DNA of 51,203 nucleotides from JAYGED01 sp046582565 (GTDB taxonomy: Bacteria > Pseudomonadota > Alphaproteobacteria > JAAXGF01): positions 1 through 51,203 of the forward strand of contig JAYGED010000178.1 of assembly GCA_046582565.1 (NCBI GenBank). Direction: 5' to 3'. Numbering within the stretch: the stretch's first letter is position 1; the number at the start of each line of letters is the position of its first letter. The notes below the pieces were generated by a model. That model saw nothing but the letters and a program-made list of their open reading frames with translations, did no database searches and was not told the DNA's origin. Shown here piece by piece: positions 46,536-51,203 of the stretch. A program made the translations under genes and the position numbers.

Positions 46536-47773
46536 GACCGGTAATCGGCGTTGATGTCGATATAGCCGTGGGTCAGGTCGCAACTCCAGACCGTGGCGCG
46601 GCCGCGCCCCACCCCGACATCCACATCGATGACGATCTCGCGGCCCCGCATATGGGGCATCACCGCGGCCTCGTCGTAATCGGCATGGGCGACGCCGTTC
46701 TCGGCGATCAGCACGCCGCCCATGCTGATGCTCATGCGGTCCCGGTCGGCCTCCTCGCCGGCCTTGCCGACAGCCATGACGATGCGTCCCCAGTTGGCGT
46801 CTTCGCCGGCGATGGCGGTCTTGACCAGAGGCGAATTGCCGATGGCGAGGCCGATACGCCGCGCCGATTTCACCGAGGCGGCGCCGCTGATGTTGATGGT
46901 GATGAATTTGCCTGCCCCTTCGCCGTCGCGAACCACCTGCTGGGCAAGGTCCATGAGCAATTCTTCAAGAGCGCCCCGGAAATCGCGGTAGCGCGCCTTG
47001 CTTGATGACTCGGGCGCGTCGGCTGGGGCGGCCTGGCCGGTGGCGAAGACCAGCAGGGTATCGCTGGTCGAGGTATCGCTGTCCACGGTGATGGAATTGA
47101 ACGAGCGGCTGTTGGCGGTGGCCAGCATGGCCTGTAGCGCCGGGGCGGGGACAGCCGCATCGGTAAAAACAAAGCACAGCATGGTTGCCATGTCGGGGGC
47201 GATCATGCCCGAGCCCTTGGCAAAGCCGTTCAGCGTGACCGTGACGCCGTCGACGGTCGCCTGGCGGGTGGCGCCCTTGGGGTAGGTGTCGGTGGTCATG
47301 ATCGCCCGGGCGGCGTCCTCCCAGCCGGCGTCTTTCTGCGCGGCGTAAAGACCGTCCAGAGCGTCGGTGATTTTTTCCGTGCTCAGGGTTTCGCCGATGA
47401 CGCCGGTCGAGGCGATGTAGATGCCCTCGGGCTCGGCTCCGACCAGGCCGGCGGTTATTTCCGCGGTGCGCCGCACGGTATCGAGCCCGGCCGCCCCGGT
47501 GAAGGCATTGGCGTTACCGGCGTTGACAACCAGGGCGCGCGGCGCATCGTGATTGAGCGCGTCGCGGCACCAGCCGACCGGAGCCGAAGCGGTTCGCGAG
47601 CGGGTAAACACCCCGGCAACCGTGGTTCCTGCCGCCACAGTGATCAAGGTGAGGTCGTTACGCCCCTTGTAGCGCTCACCACTCATGGTCGCCGCAAGCC
47701 GCACCCCGGCCACCACCGGCATAGGGGGGAAGGAATCGGGCGCGAGGGGCGAGACGGGAAGTTTTTTGGCCAT
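46532..47773 (-). CDS. argJ: Bifunctional ornithine acetyltransferase / N-acetylglutamate synthase
   Basis: The 413-residue protein self-cleaves before T197 in the motif DMATML, giving alpha and beta chains. GNANAFTGAAG, STGVIGETL and KGSGMIAPDMATML are family signatures. The beta chain contains NSITVDSDTSTSDT and the end is HGYIDINADYRS. It recycles the acetyl group in arginine synthesis and may also make N-acetylglutamate. It is divergent from secA. Confidence 0.96.
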   Translation of the reverse strand: MAKKLPVSPLAPDSFPPMPVVAGVRLAATMSGERYKGRNDLTLITVAAGTTVAGVFTRSRTASAPVGWCRDALNHDAPRALVVNAGNANAFTGAAGLDTVRRTAEITAGLVGAEPEGIYIASTGVIGETLSTEKITDALDGLYAAQKDAGWEDAARAIMTTDTYPKGATRQATVDGVTVTLNGFAKGSGMIAPDMATMLCFVFTDAAVPAPALQAMLATANSRSFNSITVDSDTSTSDTLLVFATGQAAPADAPESSSKARYRDFRGALEELLMDLAQQVVRDGEGAGKFITINISGAASVKSARRIGLAIGNSPLVKTAIAGEDANWGRIVMAVGKAGEEADRDRMSISMGGVLIAENGVAHADYDEAAVMPHMRGREIVIDVDVGVGRGRATVWSCDLTHGYIDINADYRS

Positions 47774-47972
47774 GGACTGCGATTTAAACTCCAGAACCTT
47801 GAGGCGAGGGGCAGATCATGCACATCACCGGCCTTGGCACAAGCCCGCCCCCGCCCCCAGCTGCCCCAGGGCAGGACATTGACTTAAACCCTTGTGTTGC
47901 TTATGTCTGACCGTGACAGGCGGTTCCCCGTCGCCTGCGGCTCCTGATGTCTTAAAAGGCTTGCTCACCGTC

Positions 47973-50660
47973 ATGTTCGGCTCTCTTGCGCAGCGCTTGT
48001 TCGGCTCCGCCAACGACCGCATCCTAAAAACCTTCGAAGTCACGGTCGCGGCGATCAACGAGCTTGAAGCCAGCCTCGAGGCGCTCGACGACGACGGCGT
48101 TCGTGCCCGCACGGACATGCTGCGTACGCGTCTGGCCGGCGGTGACAGTCTCGACGATATTCTGCCCGACGCCTTCGCCACGGTCCGCGAAGCCGCCAAG
48201 CGCACCCTGGGCCAGCGTCATTTTGACGTACAGCTCATGGGCGGCATTGTGCTGCATGACGGCAAGATCGCCGAGATGAAGACCGGCGAAGGCAAGACCC
48301 TGGTGGCGACCCTAGCGGTCTATCTCAACGCCCTTACCGGGCGCGGCGTCCATGTGGTGACGGTCAACGATTATCTGGCGGCCCGCGATTCCCGCTGGAT
48401 GGGGCAGATTTACGAATTTCTCGGGCTCACCGTGGGCTGCATCGTCCACGGCCTGGACGACGAACAGCGCCGCGAGCAATACGCCGCCGATGTGACCTAC
48501 GGCACCAACAACGAATACGGCTTCGATTATCTGCGCGACAATATGAAGTTCACCCTCGATACCATGGTCCAGCGGCCGTTCAATTTCGCCATCGTTGACG
48601 AGGTCGACTCCATCCTGATCGACGAGGCGCGCACGCCGTTGATCATTTCCGGTCCGACCGAGGACAACACCGAACTCTATGTCAAGATCGACAAGTTCAT
48701 CCCGCGGCTCGGCGCAGACGATTATGAAGTGGACGAGAAGGCGCGCTCGGCGACCCTGACCGAGATCGGCACCGAGACCATCGAGGCCCTGTTGAAAGAG
48801 GCCGGCCTGCTCGAGGGTGAGAACCTGTACGACATCGAAAATGTCTCCATCGTCCATCACGTCAATCAGGCGCTGCGCGCCCATCATCTGTTCGAGCGCG
48901 ACAAGGATTATATCGTCAAGGACGACATGGTCATCATCATCGATGAATTCACCGGGCGCATGATGGAAGGTCGGCGCTATTCCGACGGGCTGCATCAGGC
49001 GTTGGAGGGTAAGGAAGGCGTCACCATCCAGAACGAGAACCAGACCCTGGCCTCAATCACCTTCCAGAATTATTTCAGGCTGTACCCTAAGCTTTCGGGT
49101 ATGACCGGCACGGCGATGACCGAAGCGGGCGAGTTCGACGATATCTACAAGCTCGAAGTTATCGAAATGGACACCAATCTTCCGGCCATCCGCGAAGACC
49201 AGGACGATGAGATCTATCGCACGGTCGAGGAAAAATTCAACGCCGTCGTCGATCTTATCGAAGAGCGCCAGGAAGCCGGCCAGCCGCTGCTGGTGGGTAC
49301 GGTGAGTATCGAGAAATCGGAAGAACTTTCGACCCTGCTGAAGAAGCGCAAGGTCAAGCATAATGTGCTGAATGCGCGCTATCACGAGCAGGAAGCCTCG
49401 ATCATCGCACAAGCCGGCGGCTTGGGAATGGTCACCATCGCCACCAACATGGCCGGGCGCGGCACCGACATCCAGCTTGGCGGCAATCTCGACATGCGCA
49501 TCTCCCAGGAGATTGACCCGGATGCGGGTGAGCAAGAGCGGACTCGCCGTATCGCCGAAATCACCGCCGAGATCGAGGCCAACAAGGCAAAAGTCATCGC
49601 CGCCGGCGGGCTGTTCGTGCTCGGCACCGAGCGCCATGAGTCCCGCCGCATCGACAATCAGCTGCGCGGGCGCTCAGGCCGCCAGGGCGATCCCGGCACG
49701 TCGAAATTCTTCCTCTCGCTGCGCGACGATCTGATGCGCATCTTCGGCTCCGACCGCATGGACGGAATGCTGCAAAAGCTCGGCCTCGAAGACGGCGAAG
49801 CGATCGTTCATACCTGGATCAACAAGGCTATCGAGAAGGCCCAGAAGAAGGTCGAGGAGCGCAACTTCGAAATCCGCAAGAACCTGCTCAAGTTCGACGA
49901 CGTGATGAACGACCAGCGCAAGGTAATCTATGAGCAGCGCATCGATTTGATGCGCGCCGCCGAGGTCGAGACCATGGTGGCCGACATGCGCCATGAGGTG
50001 ATCGAGGACATGGTCGAGCGCTTCATTCCCGAAAAGGCCTACCCCGAACAATGGGAGATGAAATCGCTCCATACGGAAGCGATCCGATTGCTGGCGCTTG
50101 ATCTGCCGGCCGAGGACTGGGCGGCTGAGGAAGGCATCGCCGATGCGGAAATTCTCGAGCGTATAACCGCTGCCTCCGACACATGGATGGCCGAGAAAGA
50201 AGAACGCTTCTCGGTGGAAGTCATGCGCATGGCCGAAAAGAGCCTGCTTCTGCAAATCCTCGATCAGCAATGGAAGACCCATCTGCTGGCCCTCGACCAT
50301 CTGCGCCAGGGTATCGGCCTGCGCGCCTATGCGCAGCGCGATCCGCTGAACGAATACAAACGCGAAGCCTTCGACATGTTCAACGGCATGCTGTCGACCC
50401 TGCGCGAGACCATGACCGCGGTGCTATCCCACATCGAGCTTCGCGTGGCGCCGGAACAGGAAGACGGTTTCTCGGCCCCATCGCCGCCCCGCCAAGTGAT
50501 GAGTGAAAGTCGCAGCCTGCCTGGTGAGAAGGCGAAGGCCCCGCCGTTTGCGCCCGCCCAGGCGAGTTCGGCGTCACCCTGGGGCAAGGTCGGGCGCAAC
50601 AAACCCTGTCCCTGCGGCTCGGGCAAAAAATACAAGCATTGCCACGGCCGGGTGGCCTAA
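47973..50660 (+). CDS. secA: Preprotein translocase ATPase SecA
   Basis: The 895-residue motor has the Walker A motif MKTGEGKT (102-109), DEVDSILIDEARTPLIISG in the DEAD region, NMAGRGTDIQLGGN and RIDNQLRGRSGRQGDPG in the second ATPase half. A C-terminal zinc domain CPCGSGKKYKHCHG (C879, C881, C890, H891) binds SecB and lipid. It drives export through SecYEG. MFGSLAQRLFG was chosen as the start; an earlier ATG at 47892 adds 27 residues that do not look like SecA. Confidence 0.97.
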   Translation: MFGSLAQRLFGSANDRILKTFEVTVAAINELEASLEALDDDGVRARTDMLRTRLAGGDSLDDILPDAFATVREAAKRTLGQRHFDVQLMGGIVLHDGKIAEMKTGEGKTLVATLAVYLNALTGRGVHVVTVNDYLAARDSRWMGQIYEFLGLTVGCIVHGLDDEQRREQYAADVTYGTNNEYGFDYLRDNMKFTLDTMVQRPFNFAIVDEVDSILIDEARTPLIISGPTEDNTELYVKIDKFIPRLGADDYEVDEKARSATLTEIGTETIEALLKEAGLLEGENLYDIENVSIVHHVNQALRAHHLFERDKDYIVKDDMVIIIDEFTGRMMEGRRYSDGLHQALEGKEGVTIQNENQTLASITFQNYFRLYPKLSGMTGTAMTEAGEFDDIYKLEVIEMDTNLPAIREDQDDEIYRTVEEKFNAVVDLIEERQEAGQPLLVGTVSIEKSEELSTLLKKRKVKHNVLNARYHEQEASIIAQAGGLGMVTIATNMAGRGTDIQLGGNLDMRISQEIDPDAGEQERTRRIAEITAEIEANKAKVIAAGGLFVLGTERHESRRIDNQLRGRSGRQGDPGTSKFFLSLRDDLMRIFGSDRMDGMLQKLGLEDGEAIVHTWINKAIEKAQKKVEERNFEIRKNLLKFDDVMNDQRKVIYEQRIDLMRAAEVETMVADMRHEVIEDMVERFIPEKAYPEQWEMKSLHTEAIRLLALDLPAEDWAAEEGIADAEILERITAASDTWMAEKEERFSVEVMRMAEKSLLLQILDQQWKTHLLALDHLRQGIGLRAYAQRDPLNEYKREAFDMFNGMLSTLRETMTAVLSHIELRVAPEQEDGFSAPSPPRQVMSESRSLPGEKAKAPPFAPAQASSASPWGKVGRNKPCPCGSGKKYKHCHGRVA

Positions 50661-50684
50661 GGCGGGTTTAAGAGTGCCTATTAT

Positions 50685-50805
50685 TCAGCCTCATAGCATT
50701 CTCCGACCGTTAACGATCGGAGAAGCAAGCGAGCAAGCGCGAGCCGCCGGCTTACCCGGCGTAAGCCTGCGTGGCGACTGAACGCAGGGAGCCCTTGGGC
50801 GACCG
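50685..50805. repeat. Multi-hairpin dispersed repeat, copy B
   Basis: This is the second copy of the element at 40266-40389, same orientation, 121 bases. The differing bases mostly keep the stems: one stem has TT opposite GG in copy A and CC opposite GG here, and the loop between GCCC and GGGC is two bases shorter. It lies between secA and the methyltransferase-like gene. Confidence 0.85.
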
Positions 50806-50823
50806 TAAGGGGGAATTCCCGAG

Positions 50824-51203
50824 ATGAGTAATCAGACCGTTGGCGATCAGCCCTTCCGCTTCTTCGATAACCGCGAGAAATATCTCATGTTCGTCACCAC
50901 CTGCGGTGAGAAGCAGGTGACCGCCGAACGCATCGGCCGAGAACTCGATCAGCTCAAGCCGCGCCCGCCGGCGATCCGGCTGTTTGACGCCGGCATGGGC
51001 GACGGCACGGTCCTCAGCATGGTGCTGCGCGATATTCACCGGCGCTGGCCGACGTCGCCTATCATGGTTGTCGGCAAGGAGATCAGCCGCGAAGACATGC
51101 GCATCACCACCGGCAAGCTGGCCGACCGGTTTTACGAACATCCCCAGATGGTCATCGCCCTGACCAACATGTTCTACAGCGAAGCGCCCTATCTGTTGCC
51201 CAA
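50824..51203 (+). CDS. SAM methyltransferase-like protein, partial
   Basis: The frame opens MSNQTVGDQPFRFFDNREK and is still open at the window edge, with 126 residues seen. RLFDAGMGDGTVLSMVLRD resembles a SAM-binding motif (DAGMGDG for the usual DxGxGxG) and is followed by a strand (IMVVGKEIS). I do not recognise the family. The ATG follows AAGGGGG at a long distance (about 14 bases), so the ribosome site is not ideal. The structured repeat ends 19 bases upstream. Confidence 0.6.
   Translation, partial: MSNQTVGDQPFRFFDNREKYLMFVTTCGEKQVTAERIGRELDQLKPRPPAIRLFDAGMGDGTVLSMVLRDIHRRWPTSPIMVVGKEISREDMRITTGKLADRFYEHPQMVIALTNMFYSEAPYLLP

Noticed and set aside
47892..47972. Extended SecA N-terminus
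   Set aside because: The 27 extra residues are unlike SecA; the ATG at 47973 gives the standard MFGSLAQRLFG start.
40266..50805. CRISPR array
   Set aside because: Only two copies of the repeat lie 10 kb apart; no spacer-repeat pattern and no cas genes exist in the window.

Overview
The window reads as a GC-rich alphaproteobacterial chromosome, most like the Rhodospirillales. The evidence is the sdhCDAB order, a ribF-ileS-lspA-bamF-M16-M16 block, a prfA-prmC-DUF4167-clpB block, a ubiG/lysC divergon, short ComF/Grx3/omega-amidase genes and an ethylmalonyl-CoA pathway pair. The lineage is inferred from gene content and order; no 16S gene is present. Genes are tightly packed and many neighbours overlap by 4 bases (ATGA).

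Layout. 1-550: right edge of an integrated element, with an integrase start facing left, an AT-rich arm region and the 3' part of a tRNA-Arg(ACG) gene without its 5' half. 548-7000: an amidinotransferase-fold enzyme, then on the minus strand sdhCDAB followed by a PaiB-like flavoprotein and a SAF-domain oxidoreductase. 7003-11080: a minus-strand cluster of CoA-ester lyase, mesaconyl-CoA hydratase, a homocysteine methyltransferase-like protein, GNAT and GFA genes. It carries the scar of a partial tandem duplication, including a 40-residue chimeric ORF and a frameshifted GFA gene. 11166-13752: a divergent DUF1989, GNAT (frameshifted), FAD-oxidoreductase operon, with an inverted-repeat operator candidate between the two directions. 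13749-15565: membrane class III cyclase and tadA. 15724-23900: PhaJ-like hydratase, ribF, ileS, lspA, bamF and two M16 peptidase-family genes. 23985-24146: a small Flp pilin. 24338-30107: pgi, mutL and clpB. 30232-38028: DUF4167, prmC, prfA, glutamyl-tRNA reductase, hisS, ispG and a RodZ-like gene, with two large palindromes before ispG. 38195-47773: lysC, ubiG, DUF1178, methyltransferases, omega-amidase, grxC, comF, a PLP desulfhydrase-like gene, a toxin-antitoxin-like pair, mutT and argJ. 47973-end: secA and the start of a methyltransferase-like gene.

Most genes are housekeeping: TCA cycle and respiratory entry, C2/C5 acyl-CoA metabolism, translation factors and aminoacyl-tRNA synthetases, envelope biogenesis, protein secretion and disaggregation, and amino acid, tetrapyrrole and isoprenoid synthesis. 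No large undescribed system is visible. The unusual material is small: a ~120-bp multi-hairpin repeat in two copies with structure-preserving differences, two palindromes that share CTAGAGCA ends, the duplication scar, a toxin gene without a usable in-frame start, and an Arg-tRNA attachment remnant. Several single-base frame breaks lie in or beside short homopolymers, so assembly error must be considered before calling those genes dead.
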